Shown piece by piece: positions 35,701-45,754 of a stretch of 64,000 nucleotides of DNA. This stretch comes from Onthophagus taurus (lineage: Eukaryota > Arthropoda > Insecta > Coleoptera > Scarabaeidae): assembly GCF_036711975.1 (NCBI RefSeq), contig NC_091966.1, positions 69,501 through 133,500 of the forward strand, read 5' to 3'. The notes under the pieces are model-generated. The model did not search any database. It saw only the letters and a program-made list of their open reading frames with translations, and was not told the origin of the DNA. The translations under genes were made by a program, and so were the position numbers. Numbering within the stretch: position 1 is the first letter of the stretch; each line of letters begins with the position of its first letter.

Positions 35701-38700
35701 GTTTACAAGAGCTCGAACGGCATTGTTTAACAAAATGTCCCGACCGAAGACAATTCATACACACCTTTAATTGTTTGACCCGGTCTATACGGCCCTGAAC
35801 CGTAAGTTTAGTGAAATTTGAACATTCCTGTATGTAATGTTCCCCATTGCAGTTTACACAACGCTTAACACCCGAATTAGCAACCAAAAACGTTTTTGAT
35901 TTCGGTTTTGATTTATCGATTATCCGCTTACCCGAACCGTTTTCCAAAGTTTCCAATAAATCAGCGCGTTCTTTCAAAAACCCTAACAAATTTTCTAAAT
36001 TCGCTTTGTTTAAACCGGACTTTTTCCTTTCCCACTCCCGATTGGAATCAGCGTCCAATTTCGACACGGCTAAATAAATAAGTAGCGTGTCCCAATTATC
36101 CGTAGGTTCATTTAGTGCAGCTAACGCGCGCAGATGTTTACGAAAGTCGTCAATAAAACTTCGAATCTGCTGTGGATTATCACCCGAAACCCCTTCAATT
36201 TCGAACAATGCCTTAACGTGATTATGAATTAATATCCGCGGGTTATCATAACGCTCGCGAATCAACCCCCAAGCGACTTCATAGTTAGAATTTGTCAATT
36301 CTAAACTTTCGATAACCTGACGAGCATTACCGGTCAGTGCCGACAGTAAGTAATGAAATTTTTGAATGTCGTTGATCATTGGGTTGTTATGAATTAATGA
36401 TTCGAAAATGTCTCTAAACCCTAGCCATGCGTCGTAACCACCGTCAAACTTTGGTAAATCTATAACCGGTAGCTTTACATGTTGATCCGGGGAAGGTCCT
36501 ACAATGAACGACGAATCGGCGCATATATTTCTATTTGTCAAAATTCGCTTAGCTTTAGCCGTATTTGCGTAAAAACTCGCCTCGAATGTCTCCCTCTCCG
36601 CGTTTTGTGACTCGCCATCAACGCTTAACAAATCTATTTCACCCTGAATTTCCTCGAACTCATCGATAAGATTAATTGCCCGATTGTATCTTTGTTCTAA
36701 CTCTAACGAAAGTTCCTGATTAATACCGCTTTCTCTGATATTTGATTCAAATTTTATTACAAATTTCGCAAAATTCGTGAGTTTGCCCTTGACAATACCT
36801 CGTTTTTTAGTTAAATTTTCTGACTGACTCATGATCGCGATTGACAAGTTTCAGATTGAGAACGATAAAGGAGAAAGTAAAGGGACTTACGGTACTTGTT
36901 TCAATGGCGTTGGTCGCTTCCAGTACGTGATGGACGAATTTCTTCTATCTCGAATTTGTTGGGAGTTGCATGAAGTAGAAATTCGGTCTTCGAACACTCC
37001 TGGCGAATGTTCTCCAAAAAGCTGCGTAACTGGCGGGCCAACGTTGTCGAATTTAATTTAATTTTACACGCCGCATCAAGGAACCGAAAACACTTAAATC
37101 TTCTTATATTTTCCCCATCCGGCTCGAAGGACCATTTATGATTATTTATTTTTATCTGGTGGGCGCTGGTTAACAACAAAATCTTGGTTTTACGTTTCCA
37201 TAAACTTTATTATTAATTTCACTTAAACTATACATATAAATTGCGATTAGTTATATAGGGAGCCTTGCTCCGCGTGTGTTGAAGGGGTACTGTTTCGGTG
37301 GGTGTTAAATCGAAGACTGAATGACTGATACGAGTTGAGCTCGCAGGCTCCTTCTTTATTTTAGGTCATAACTAAAAACCCTTACCTAAACACCGAAATA
37401 CCCCAACGCATTCCCACACTTAACTCCACCCAATAAATAATGCGATAAAAGACTCTAATATTGCGACTCGAGACACTTCAAATCTAGACTAAACAAATGA
37501 GGCGATACAAATAAATCCAATATAAATGAACTAATATAATATAAACCTATCAAATCTAATATAAATTAACCAATATAATATAAAATCTAACAATAATAAT
37601 TGAAACAAATATCTTCTACCGAGAAAAAATTCCAAATTCTCGATCAGATCTTAAAATTTCCTGTTTACGTGAGACTAACCCAAAAAGTTACTTTTGGAAA
37701 TTATATAAAAAACAGATGCTGTGTAATTGTAAAAAAATCTTGTACTAATTAAAGTTTTATCATTATTTTTGTTATAATAATAACTTTTTCGTTCCGTAAT
37801 AAACGTTCATTCCCTCTTTCGTTTACTCTTTTAAGTACGTTGGTGTTAAAGATCTAAAACCATAATAATGAACCGTTCACCTCTCTATATATAACCTCAA
37901 GCAACTTAACCAATGTATTCGTAGTGAAATAAGATGACGATACGATCTGGAGAAAGTAATAGAAAGAATAGAAGACGTAGCGTCTCATTTCTTTCGGTTA
38001 ATTCTTATTGAATTGGGTATTAACGGACCACCTGATAAATTGTTGTCTTGGTCTTACGTATGTGTGTGCGAACGGATGGCATATGGCTTGGCGCGAAGAC
38101 CATATCGGCGATGATTTCCTTGTCCACCCAGTTTAACGGCATAGAACGGCCGGAAGTCGGCCGTTCGGTTGTGTGACGAGATTGCCAACTTAACGATACC
38201 GGAAAATAGGTTTACTCGATATGATGATCACCAGAAACTGATGCATATTAATGAATACAACGGTTTTTTCTAATGTTTACAAGAAATAAAAATGTTTTAT
38301 TATTAAGAATATCTTTTGTGAACTTTTTAATCTTGAATAAACGATGCGATTGTGTCATACATTGACTCATCAACAGAATACTCTTTTTTAGTCCGCAATG
38401 ATGAATAATTTCATTTAACTTTTATTTTTCTACCTGCATAAAGTTTCAATGAAAATTATATTTTATTTTTATACTTACAACAGTGAGTCAGTCTGCAACA
38501 ATTTTTTAATCTGAATAAAATAATCTCTTTTTTGAGACTCAAGATTTTAACGATAAATAATTCCTTGAAAATAACTTAGATAAACATTCAAATGCATTTT
38601 ATTATAGTTTAGATCATCTTATCATGTATTACATATTTACATTGAATAAATATTTGCAATACACATCATCTCTATTATTATTCTATTGCGTAAATAGCGT

Positions 38701-41700
38701 TTAGCCCTTTTCAGACTTTTCTTTAAGTAGCTTCCAACCATATTATACAACTAATCAACAACTACTTTAGAACGAAAAAATTAAGATCCATCAACATAAA
38801 CATTTGAAAATCGTTGTCGTAAAGCTATTTAACGGTTTTTCATTATCTTTAATAGTTTCGAAGTTTGTTTTAATGATTTTTAACCGTTTCTAAAATTTCA
38901 GCCGTTTCTAACGATTGTCACCTGCTCCGACCTGTATATTTTCATCGGCATTGTGCTATTTACATGTAAATTAATTAATGGACTGCACCCTAATCGCTGC
39001 GAGCATCACGGCAGATGGGCAAAGTCGACCTTTTGGCACGAAGTTGTGCCACGATGAATCGAAATTGTCTATCTTAAGCCGGATAGACAATGCCATGGAA
39101 ATTGATTTATGACTTTTGAAGAGGATTATTAATTACTTTTATCGAAATGAGGATAAAATAAAATTATTTAGTTTTTAATAAAAAATAACTTAATATTTAT
39201 TTATTTATTTTTTGTATGTACTTTTGTATTTTCCGGGAAATATAAATTGAATATACAGGGTGTCCCGTTAAGCGTACGGAGCGGCTGTATCTCTAGAACG
39301 GTAAGGCCAAGAGGTTTGGGAAAAAAATCCTTATAAGCAAAGTGACCAAGAGAAATAGCTGGAAATTATTTTGAAGTTCGTAATTCGACCGCTAGGGGGC
39401 GTAACTGCCATTGAGAAACATAAAGTTGCCGCTATCTCAGAAACTTAGACGATGAGCTATAACTTTGACACCATCATTTAATAGCTTGGATAATACCGCA
39501 TCGCTTTTGTTTTGCGATATTTCTCATATCTGTCATAATAAGAGAGGGGGAGGCCAATGCGTTTTCATATGTTTACATTTTAATATCTCCTAGACCATTC
39601 AACCGAATTGAATGTTTTCGGTGTTGTTTGAAAAAGCATTTTATGCTCTTTTTAAAGATATTTTCAGTAAGACCGTCTGCTTTAAAACAAATGAGCTAGA
39701 GGACGTTATCTGCAGCGATTACTTATTTTTGTGATTTTTAAAGAAAAGTTAAATGGAACGATACTATTTACTTCACAGACCCTTAGTCACCTTAAAATTT
39801 GCTAAATTTTAGTGAAAACCGCATCTCGATATCGCCACCCGTTCTCGAGTTATAGAAGAAAATGTTAAAAACTCGAGTGCCATCAATCGGATCCAGTTAC
39901 CTCATCGAGAAAAACAAATCACATTATCATGGTAACTGTAAACATGTCATTTACTAACGCAGAAGCGTATGATAGAGCGTATGATGATTTATTTTCAATG
40001 TTTCGAACACGATGCAACTGCATGGCAAAAATGTGCAATGCAATTACGACAACGAAAGACATTTTTCTCTAGAAGTGTTTTTAAGATTACGGAAAACTGG
40101 CAACGTATAGCCCATTCAGACGTCTCTATGAATTCGTAAATCAGAGTTCTCAAGAGAATAATATCTCCACCACGTTGTTTTACATCAGGCCTTAACAGAT
40201 ACCGATTATGATAACAGACTGAACTATTACCATTGACTTTTAAATATGATTTGGGCAAATCCAAACCTTTTATCACAAATGCTATGGATGCATGAAGCAT
40301 CTGTCCACAAGCTGATGTAAACTTGCATAATATGCATTCTTGGTTCGAGCAAAACCCACATTGCTTTCACCCCTTTATCTATTGGGTAGACTAAACGACC
40401 TGACTTTTCAAGAAAAACCAATAACCAGGGAAAATATGACAAAACACTAAATACCAGTAAAAACGTGTCCAGGGAAGAGACTTAGCAGCGCTTTTTTTTC
40501 GTCGAAACTAGATTAAATAAATGCATCGAGGTTTATGTAAGACATTTCGAACATTAGTGAGCTATTTTTGCCAAAAATTTAAGTTATTCTAAGTGTTTCG
40601 GTTTATTTTGTTTTATTATCACTGTTGATGTTTCATTGATCCGTTGGCTTTTCAACACGCCTCAAAAGTAGTTTCGAAGCAGTTCTAAGCTTGGATAAAG
40701 TGTGGAGGAAGGTTCTAGATACTAAAATTTTTGTTGTCACTTATTTGTTTCCTAAGGTAACTTGATCCGATTAAGATATACGAATTTTTAACATTTTCTT
40801 TTATAATTCGAGAATGGATGGAGATATCGAGATGCGGTTTTCACTAATATTTAGCAAATTTTATGGTGATTAACGGTCTGTGAAGTAAATAGTACCGTTC
40901 CATTTAACTTTTTTTCAAAAATCACAAAAATATGTAACCGCTGCAGATAACGCCCTCTAGCTTATTTGTTTTAAACCAAGCGGTCTTACTGAAAATATCT
41001 TTTAAAAGAGCATGAAATGCTCTTTCAAACAAGACCAAAAATATTCAAATCGGTTGAATGGTCCAGGAGATATTAAAATGTAAACATTTGAAAACGCATT
41101 GGCCTCCCCCTCCCTTATTATGACAGATATGAAAAATATTGCAAAACAAAAGCGATGCGGTATTATCCAGGCTACTAAATGATGTTGTCAAAGTTATAGC
41201 TCATCGTCTAACTTTCTGAGATAGTGGGAATTTTATGTTTCCCAATGCAGTTACGCCCCCTAGCGGTCGAATTACGAACTTCAAAATAATTTCCAGCTAT
41301 TTCTCTTGCCCACTTTGCTTATAAAGATTTTTTTCCCAAACCTCTAGGCCTTACCGTTGTTGAGATACAGCCGCTCCGTACGCTTAACGGGACACCTGTA
41401 CACGTATACTTTTTCAAATTATGAAAAATTCATTGAAATAATGAACACCATCTATAAATTAAATAGAAGAAGATTGCAATAGCTTCCATGATTTAGGTGC
41501 AAGCAATAGATAATCAGAAGTACAGGTTATATGGTGACAGTATGTACTTAAAAATAGTCTTCCATTACCGGGTTCCTCCTTCGTCTACCAATACGTCTAT
41601 CTAGTTATCATCTCCGACATCTTTCAACATCATCTTGTGATATCCTGTTAATATTCCTGCTATATCTCGCAAACGAGTAGTAATCAGACGAAACAAACTT

Positions 41701-42906
41701 TGATTACCGTAGTGAGTAAACCGCATGGGAAAGTTTCCCAACTAAACGCCTCTAGTCAAAGAATCTACGTGTGATTATCAAGGAAAATCACTTTGTATTG
41801 CTTTCTTTTATATTTTGATCAATTTATACGCAAAGTTCGACACAAATCGATCAAAACCTACCGACATTTCCTGTATTATCAGCACATCATAATAGATCAC
41901 ACTTTGATTGATTGCATTCTGTGATTTACCAAAGAGCATGCTCACCGTAAGTTTCAACAAACATTCGATGCGATTCTTGTCCGCAAATCGTAGCTCTAAA
42001 ATTGATACATGTGATAAGTACGTAAGTACGTGATGTAACTATTACATGCTGTAGTGGTTCAATAATATCATTATTTTAATCGGTATCAATGATGTTATAG
42101 TATTTTTAATTACCACCATGAACAAGAAAAGTTCACTGTTCTCATCTATTGTCCGCAAACTCTAATTCAGGTCGACGACTGACTTGGAACTTTTTTTCTT
42201 ATTAATAAATTCTTAATTTAAAAAGTATGATCCAAACAACAAAATCAAATTAATGTAAGAAGTTTCAAAAAAATTGCTGTTACCCAATATAATAATTAAC
42301 TCGCTAAACCATGATGAAATATGGTGCGCTTAAAAGTTTTTAATAACCCTAATAACGGATATTGTGTAAATAAAGATAAGTTGATAATATAATGAAATTA
42401 TTATCTCTTTATCATCAATAGCCTTATTAGTAACTGAAAAAATAATTCTTAAGAAACAATAATTCATTATAATAGAATAGCTTTCACATCAACCTTCTCC
42501 GTAACATAAAACAACCTTTTACGAGGAAAAACTTTTCTCTTCTCAGCAGGAAGAAATCGATTTGAATGAATTAACAAACGGTAAAACGGCCGAAGAAACA
42601 CCGCACCATGTCGTGTCGTCCCACACACAAACCCATTGTCATCAACCTGCCAAGGTTGTCCCCGGTGCTGAACGCGCAAGAAAACCGACACCGACCTCTT
42701 TATAAAAAATAAAAACCTTTCTTTTAAACGCACTGTTTAAGCACCAAAACGTAACTAAACTACTTATTATTATCACTTACGTATATCAAGTTCTCTGAGA
42801 AGCGTTTCTTCAAATTGTTCACGAAGACGTCCTCGTTGGTGTAGTCCTCTAGCAAAACCGAATCTTGCACTCCGACTTTATCACGATCTTTTAATGATGT
42901 TTCCAT
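23724..42906 (-). CDS. Unconventional myosin class I, MYO1C-like (Drosophila Myo61F-like), 12 exons
   Basis: Single-headed actin motor linking membranes to the actin cortex. Minus-strand exons, 5' to 3': 42906-42781, 30868-30753, 27716-27646, 27448-27240, 27180-26998, 26844-26378, 26322-25998, 25942-25428, 25371-25141, 24680-24296, 24235-23916, 23859-23724. They total 3084 nt in one frame, 1027 aa, the usual class I length. The motor has P-loop GESGSGKT (105-112), switch I NDNSSRFG (157-164) and switch II DIYGFE (380-385). Three IQ motifs follow (about 690-755: [37 protein letters not shown]), then a basic TH1 membrane-binding tail ([14 protein letters not shown] onward). The start [15 protein letters not shown] aligns with MYO1 N-termini, and the TREARGDVV loop points to MYO1C rather than MYO1D. 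Intron 1 is about 11.9 kb; introns 1, 2 and 9 carry transposons. Confidence 0.95.
24681..25140 (+). pseudogene. Internally deleted LINE reverse transcriptase fragment in myosin intron 9
   Basis: On the plus strand from 24894: [14 protein letters not shown] (post-palm segment of RTE-like reverse transcriptases), a stop, then [16 protein letters not shown] and GGHEDQICD from the ORF end. In intact elements these motifs lie well apart, so the copy has an internal deletion. It is antisense to the myosin gene. Confidence 0.65.
27925..29824. mobile_element. Fold-back element, family A, with transposase remnant, in myosin intron 2
   Basis: A 1.9-kb element. Its ends are CAGGGTGTCTCAGCGAGACC and the reverse complement, flanked by TA (27923-27924, 29825-29826). 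The arms are about 650 bp each (27925-28578 and 29170-29824) and highly similar. The 590-bp centre holds a plus-strand transposase N-terminus. Long inverted repeats, a TA target and the transposase type suggest a Tc1/mariner (IS630)-related element with very long terminal repeats. Confidence 0.9.
28627..28990 (+). pseudogene. Transposase N-terminus with DUF4817-like helix-turn-helix, inside fold-back family A
   Basis: An open frame of 79 codons contains [17 protein letters not shown] and [20 protein letters not shown], matching the pattern of DUF4817-type helix-turn-helix domains (FxxxE.., ..P....F.R......G.V). After one stop (TGA, 28864-28866) the same frame continues with [20 protein letters not shown] and KEDLGI, the second helix-turn-helix of this insect transposase family. 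The frame then loses similarity and the DDE domain is missing. It is a non-autonomous relic. The assignment rests on remembered family patterns, not on a search. Confidence 0.7.
31640..32400 (+). pseudogene. RTE-type reverse transcriptase relic
   Basis: Fragments in order on the plus strand: [52 protein letters not shown], the motif A region [18 protein letters not shown] with a stop in it, and [20 protein letters not shown]. This is the order of reverse transcriptase motifs 0 to 4 in insect RTE-like LINEs. Several stops and at least two frameshifts are present, and the YxDD motif is not found. It is opposite in orientation to the host gene. Confidence 0.75.
33126..33130. repeat. BEL/Pao target-site duplication, left (ATAAT)
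   Basis: The 5-mer ATAAT directly precedes the left LTR and recurs at 37593-37597 after the right LTR. Five base pairs is usual for BEL/Pao integrases. Confidence 0.85.
33131..33584 (-). repeat. 3' LTR of the BEL/Pao element
   Basis: 454 bp, identical by eye to 37139-37592. In element orientation it starts TGTTAGATTTTATATT and ends AATAATCA. Confidence 0.95.
33585..33597 (-). promoter_or_regulatory. Polypurine tract of the BEL/Pao element
   Basis: Element-strand AAGGCGGGGAGCA lies directly before the 3' LTR, where plus-strand DNA synthesis is primed. Confidence 0.65.
33797..36847 (-). CDS. BEL/Pao gag-pol polyprotein, 1016 aa, in-frame deletion of RT core, RNase H and integrase N-terminus
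   Basis: Domains in order: coiled N-terminal gag, a DUF1759-type gag region ([18 protein letters not shown]), zinc knuckles ([27 protein letters not shown] and a third CKRCNSRHH), an aspartic protease of DUF1758 type ([12 protein letters not shown]), then the start of reverse transcriptase ([20 protein letters not shown]). Right after [14 protein letters not shown] the frame jumps to the distal integrase core ([20 protein letters not shown], then [10 protein letters not shown]) and the C-terminal pol region. The motif that normally carries the first RT Asp reads VEIPKMYR, with Glu at the Asp position. The YxDD box, RNase H, integrase HHCC and first integrase Asp are absent. No stop or frameshift occurs. 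It may supply gag but cannot transpose by itself. Confidence 0.93.
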   Translation of the reverse strand: MSIAIMSQSENLTKKRGIVKGKLTNFAKFVIKFESNIRESGINQELSLELEQRYNRAINLIDEFEEIQGEIDLLSVDGESQNAERETFEASFYANTAKAKRILTNRNICADSSFIVGPSPDQHVKLPVIDLPKFDGGYDAWLGFRDIFESLIHNNPMINDIQKFHYLLSALTGNARQVIESLELTNSNYEVAWGLIRERYDNPRILIHNHVKALFEIEGVSGDNPQQIRSFIDDFRKHLRALAALNEPTDNWDTLLIYLAVSKLDADSNREWERKKSGLNKANLENLLGFLKERADLLETLENGSGKRIIDKSKPKSKTFLVANSGVKRCVNCNGEHYIQECSNFTKLTVQGRIDRVKQLKVCMNCLRSGHFVKQCRSSSCKRCNSRHHTLLHLTHDRSDSPPQPTTSTQAHSLNFAQHANHSNILLSTVTVHAFDRHNKKHSLRALLDPGSQSSFLSVEACKRLRLARTATNVNVATINQTQSTITSTCSLRIHSHCTDFSLKVNCLVIATIANDLPNFEINANTLKIPTHIRLADPLFNKPDKIDMLVGADYFWNLLCVGQIKLAKGPIMQNTRLGWIVSGPIQASAAHSVRCNLIYKDDNSVINKQLARFREVEEFEGLVHSSKNETFCKNHFYKTTKRAEDGRFIVSTPLKKGLDWLGESYKAAENRLMGIERKCKQNREFGEQYHAFMRGYLEFGQMRKIVDTREGCYITHHGVLNENSAITRIVFDASCPTSMGYSLNNCQMVGPILQPDLFSALKRFREYAHVATVEIPKMYRACLINPTELSKECFIAALWRLSARRGKPNRMFSDSGTKFVGGNRELQELSLFLIDNSSELKTPIENASNSWLNTPPNLPHLGGLWEGGVKSVKIHLRRVTGNASFTYENLYTLLVQIEAILNSRLLTPLSTDPNHTTLSTPAHFLIGGKLTFPPDPGLSRNNEDRLSQFHRVQQIQQHFWTRWSKAYLSELQRYYDWSTGDANLRLGRLVSMKKDNLPALKCLKGRIIQLHATHTK
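37117..37134 (-). promoter_or_regulatory. Primer-binding site, matches tRNA-Tyr 3' end
   Basis: The plus strand reads ATCCGGCTCGAAGGACCA, the 3' end of eukaryotic tRNA-Tyr including CCA. The element strand is therefore complementary to it. It begins 4 nt inside the 5' LTR. The match to tRNA-Tyr is from memory of the conserved tRNA sequence. Confidence 0.8.
37139..37592 (-). repeat. 5' LTR of the BEL/Pao element
   Basis: 454 bp, identical by eye to 33131-33584. It should contain the element promoter, reading on the minus strand. Confidence 0.95.
37593..37597. repeat. BEL/Pao target-site duplication, right (ATAAT)
   Basis: Matches 33126-33130. Confidence 0.85.
39256..41398. mobile_element. 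Fold-back element, family B, with decayed DDE transposase, in myosin intron 1
   Basis: A 2.14-kb element. The left end reads CAGGGTGTCCCGTTAAGCGT and the right end, reverse-complemented, CAGGTGTCCCGTTAAGCGT; TA lies on both sides (39254-39255, 41399-41400). The arms are about 650 bp (to about 39900, and from about 40750) and largely complementary. The centre encodes a broken transposase on the plus strand. Same design as family A but with unrelated arm sequence. Confidence 0.9.
39946..40450 (+). pseudogene. DDE transposase relic (DUF4817-like HTH, IS630/Tc1/mariner-like core) in fold-back family B
   Basis: Plus-strand fragments in different frames keep the order of one transposase. First come [10 protein letters not shown] and [12 protein letters not shown] then RLRKTGNV (DUF4817-like helix-turn-helix). 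Next are [16 protein letters not shown] and [18 protein letters not shown], and then [14 protein letters not shown]. In related insect proteins the segment before EA(S/T) is (L/I)xxDEAxF, carrying the first catalytic Asp. Here it reads WMHEAS, so that Asp is His. [10 protein letters not shown] may mark a later segment after a deletion. Frameshifts and stops are numerous. Confidence 0.75.
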
Positions 42907-43420
42907 AATTCTTCAATTTCTTTAAATTAAATATAAAATTAATTAAATACGAAAATTTCACCCACAAATCGATTTATTTTTAAGTAATTATTATTACCGG
43001 CGGATAAATTAGCAAACAAATTAGAACAATAAAATTTAAATGGTTGTTTTAATGCATCGTTGATTGAAAAAGCGAAACTTGGAAACGCGCGAAGAAAGTG
43101 TAATTTCGTTTTATAGAGACGATGATGAAAATGACGAAAGGATAAAATTACGAAAACGGCGACGTTCTCGACAAGCGACGCTCCCGCGAGCGAATGAAAC
43201 GATTTGCTGCTCGAAGAGTAGGCGAAGTGTGGAGTTCGACGACGAAAGCGACGACGATACACAACGCTATACGCGTAGATTTTAATTTGAGGTCGTTCTT
43301 TGCGATCCAAACGAGAGGAGACTTCTCTAACTTTATAGTTAAGATAGTTTTTATTTGCTTGGTTTCTCCAGTTCTTCAGAAAAAATTTCTAAAAGAACGG
43401 GTGTGGTTTGAATTAAATTA
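42907..43420 (-). promoter_or_regulatory. Probable promoter / 5' UTR region of the myosin I gene
   Basis: Immediately upstream of the myosin start codon. A CpG-richer block (about 43080-43280) is rich in CGACGA-type motifs and stands out from AT-rich surroundings. Open frames on both strands here are arginine- or serine-rich and look compositional. No TATA box or initiator is convincing. Confidence 0.35.
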
Positions 43421-45754
43421 AAAGTTAACTCATACTACTATATTTTAAAATGAAACAAAAATATATTATGAATTATAAAATTAGCTAAAACAATTTTGTA
43501 AATTATAATAATTAATATTTATTGAAATTTTAAAGAAAAAATTAGACCTTCGATAATATTGGGTAAGAACAAATTAATATATCTTCGAGGAATATTGGAT
43601 CCATAGATTAGTAGATTCGGGTACGATCATTTTGATGTCCAGGAATGGCACAAAATAATCATTCAAGGAAGATCATAGCATCAACTACTTAGATCAATGA
43701 ATCATCTGAACATGAATAGAGAGGATGATGTAGAGCTAAGCCGAACCTAGAAGAATTTACTGTTAGGTCCTAGAAATTTTGTCATTTTTGAATTTGTTTC
43801 TGAAAAAGGTTTGCAACATTGGATCCAAAAGTTCTAGTTTTAGTTTTATTCCTAATAAAACCGTGGACGCATACAAACCTTTATAATAAATAATAATAAT
43901 TAAAATAATTGTAAAGAGATAAGGCCAAGGCGTCATGATCTAATTCGATTAAAAAGTGGTTTCAATGTAGAATACAAAATTAATATTTATTTCAAGTTTT
44001 GGAACTTTCCAAGCAAACATTAAGGTTTTGAAGAAGTTAATAATCCCTTTTTAGTGAGGAAGCGACATACTAATATTAATAGCCTTGCCATTGTAGTCAT
44101 AGAAAACCTGATCAATAATTACGATAATGAACTTTGTAATTTTAAATGAGACGTAAAACTTTTTCTTGCTAATTTAAACAGAATATAATCTATATAAATT
44201 GAGAAAATTCCTTTAGACTGTTATGACAATTTCCTTAATGAATATGATACTACAAACGAAGACGTCATTGATAATGTTACTTTATTGATAATTTTTATCA
44301 GTGTTACTTCAAATAGCAGCAGTAAACATTAGCAAAGATCAACAGATTAATCTATTCTTTATTATTGCTAATACTATCTTCAAAACGAAAGTGAAATTAA
44401 AAAAAAATTGCCGTTATAAATTTTATTCAATTTTTTTCCTATTATTATATTTACTTTGAGTAAAGAATTTATTTCAAAACCTCTTAAATTATTATCAATT
44501 GGGAATTTATAAGGATTATATTGTTTGTTTTTAAATCCTAAAGATGAGACTTTTGTGAAGAATGTTGTAATTAAAGTGAATAAATCTATGAGTGTAATGC
44601 TGAGAATTAGCATATTTAAGCGGTAAAAACCTTAATTTTATGGGATGTTTAATAATAAATTTACAAATAATTAATAAAATACGAAACATTTATATCTTCG
44701 TTTACGTAATTTCTATAAAGTTCCTGAATCAGCAAAAAAATGCAATGTGGCTTTAGATAATAATGAATTACTTCGCGATAAATTGCACTCTATCTGTTCG
44801 TTAATGTCACAAAGGTAATTTGGATTAAGAATTATTACTCTAGCAGTCCTTTACATAAGAAATTTAATATAAACGTTAAACTTTACTGGCATCAATAAAA
44901 TATTTAAGTGTATCACACTGCACAAAAAGGTGTTTCTTATTGTTATTTCATTGTTACGGTTAACAATTGTATTCATGATTATAATTACGAAAGATGATAA
45001 CTGATTCAAACCCCATTAGTTCTTTGATTGTATAATTAATAAGTACATTATCAATTAATGCAAAAATTTGTAGTTTCTGCTGGTTTCGATCTAATAAACT
45101 TCATTATAATCATCATTGGCTTTTAATGTCAATGATATCCTCCTTTCTTATGCAAATATATTTTCCATACTCTTTGTCTTTATTGGTATGTTAATAATCC
45201 TTGTCGTTATTAATGCGCAGATGAAATCATAGATAATTTATTATTGACCAACATCTTTGGTTTACGCCCTAAAATCTTGAAGATATGGGTTACCTTCATC
45301 TCCAAAATTACGTTTGATACAAAGTATGTTATATAGGTCTGAAAAAGGAAATACAGTCCGCGTGAAGTTTTCTATCTAATTCGAAAACGGTTCGAACGTT
45401 AATTTTTTAAAATTAGTAGCCTATATAACTATATATTTTAGTTTTCTGCAATTGAAACTAATTGGCCGACCATCAATAGTAGTTACGATAGGCTTGAGAC
45501 GAAAATCCATATCGTTATTGTTGAAAATATACCAGGAATTGCGCAACGGTCATCAAATTTTTCGTTTTTTTTTCCTCAAGTAGGTACTTTTTCCTTTAAA
45601 TTCCGCGTTTCGTATAGAAATCTTCAGCACTGTTGCGAAGATATCGATCTTTAAATTGGGGTCTTGACTTTTGGCACCAATAGTAGTTTCAGAATAAATA
45701 TCTACCGGGGTTGTATGTATAAAATGACAAGGTATTGTAATAGTATATTAAAAA

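Larger units (their letters stand above)
33131..37592 (-). mobile_element. BEL/Pao LTR retrotransposon, 4462 bp, identical LTRs, internally deleted pol
   Basis: A complete insertion on the minus strand: 454-bp LTRs at both ends (TG...CA in element orientation), a tRNA-Tyr-type primer-binding site, one gag-pol frame, a purine-rich tract before the 3' LTR, and a 5-bp ATAAT duplication. I see no difference between the LTRs by eye, so insertion is recent. At 4.5 kb it is well below the usual size for this superfamily because most of the reverse transcriptase, the RNase H and the integrase N-terminus are missing. It lies in myosin intron 1 in the same orientation as the gene, so its LTR promoter and polyadenylation site could affect myosin transcripts. 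Confidence 0.95.
30869..42780 (-). other. Myosin intron 1 (11.9 kb)
   Basis: Bounded by donor GTAAGT (42780-42775) and an acceptor TTTCAG next to 30868. It contains the RTE relic, the BEL/Pao element and the family B fold-back. The remaining parts (30.9-31.6, 32.4-33.1, 37.6-39.2 and 41.4-42.8 kb) show no coding exon. GC-richer patches at about 38030-38200 and 38980-39100 might be regulatory or an alternative promoter. Confidence 0.7.

Noticed and set aside
34326-37061. Several plus-strand frames of 60-94 codons
   Set aside because: Antisense shadows of the BEL/Pao gag-pol frame.
39995-40442. Minus-strand frames of 101 and 71 codons in the family B fold-back
   Set aside because: The plus strand carries the transposase motifs; the minus frames are shadows.
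42467-42733. 88-codon minus-strand frame with many Arg and Phe
   Set aside because: Lies in myosin intron 1, no known domain, no splice support, composition-driven.
42939-43310. 123-codon minus-strand and overlapping 73-codon plus-strand arginine-rich frames
   Set aside because: Both lie just upstream of the myosin start in a CGA-rich block; low-complexity composition on both strands fits a promoter or 5' UTR rather than a protein.
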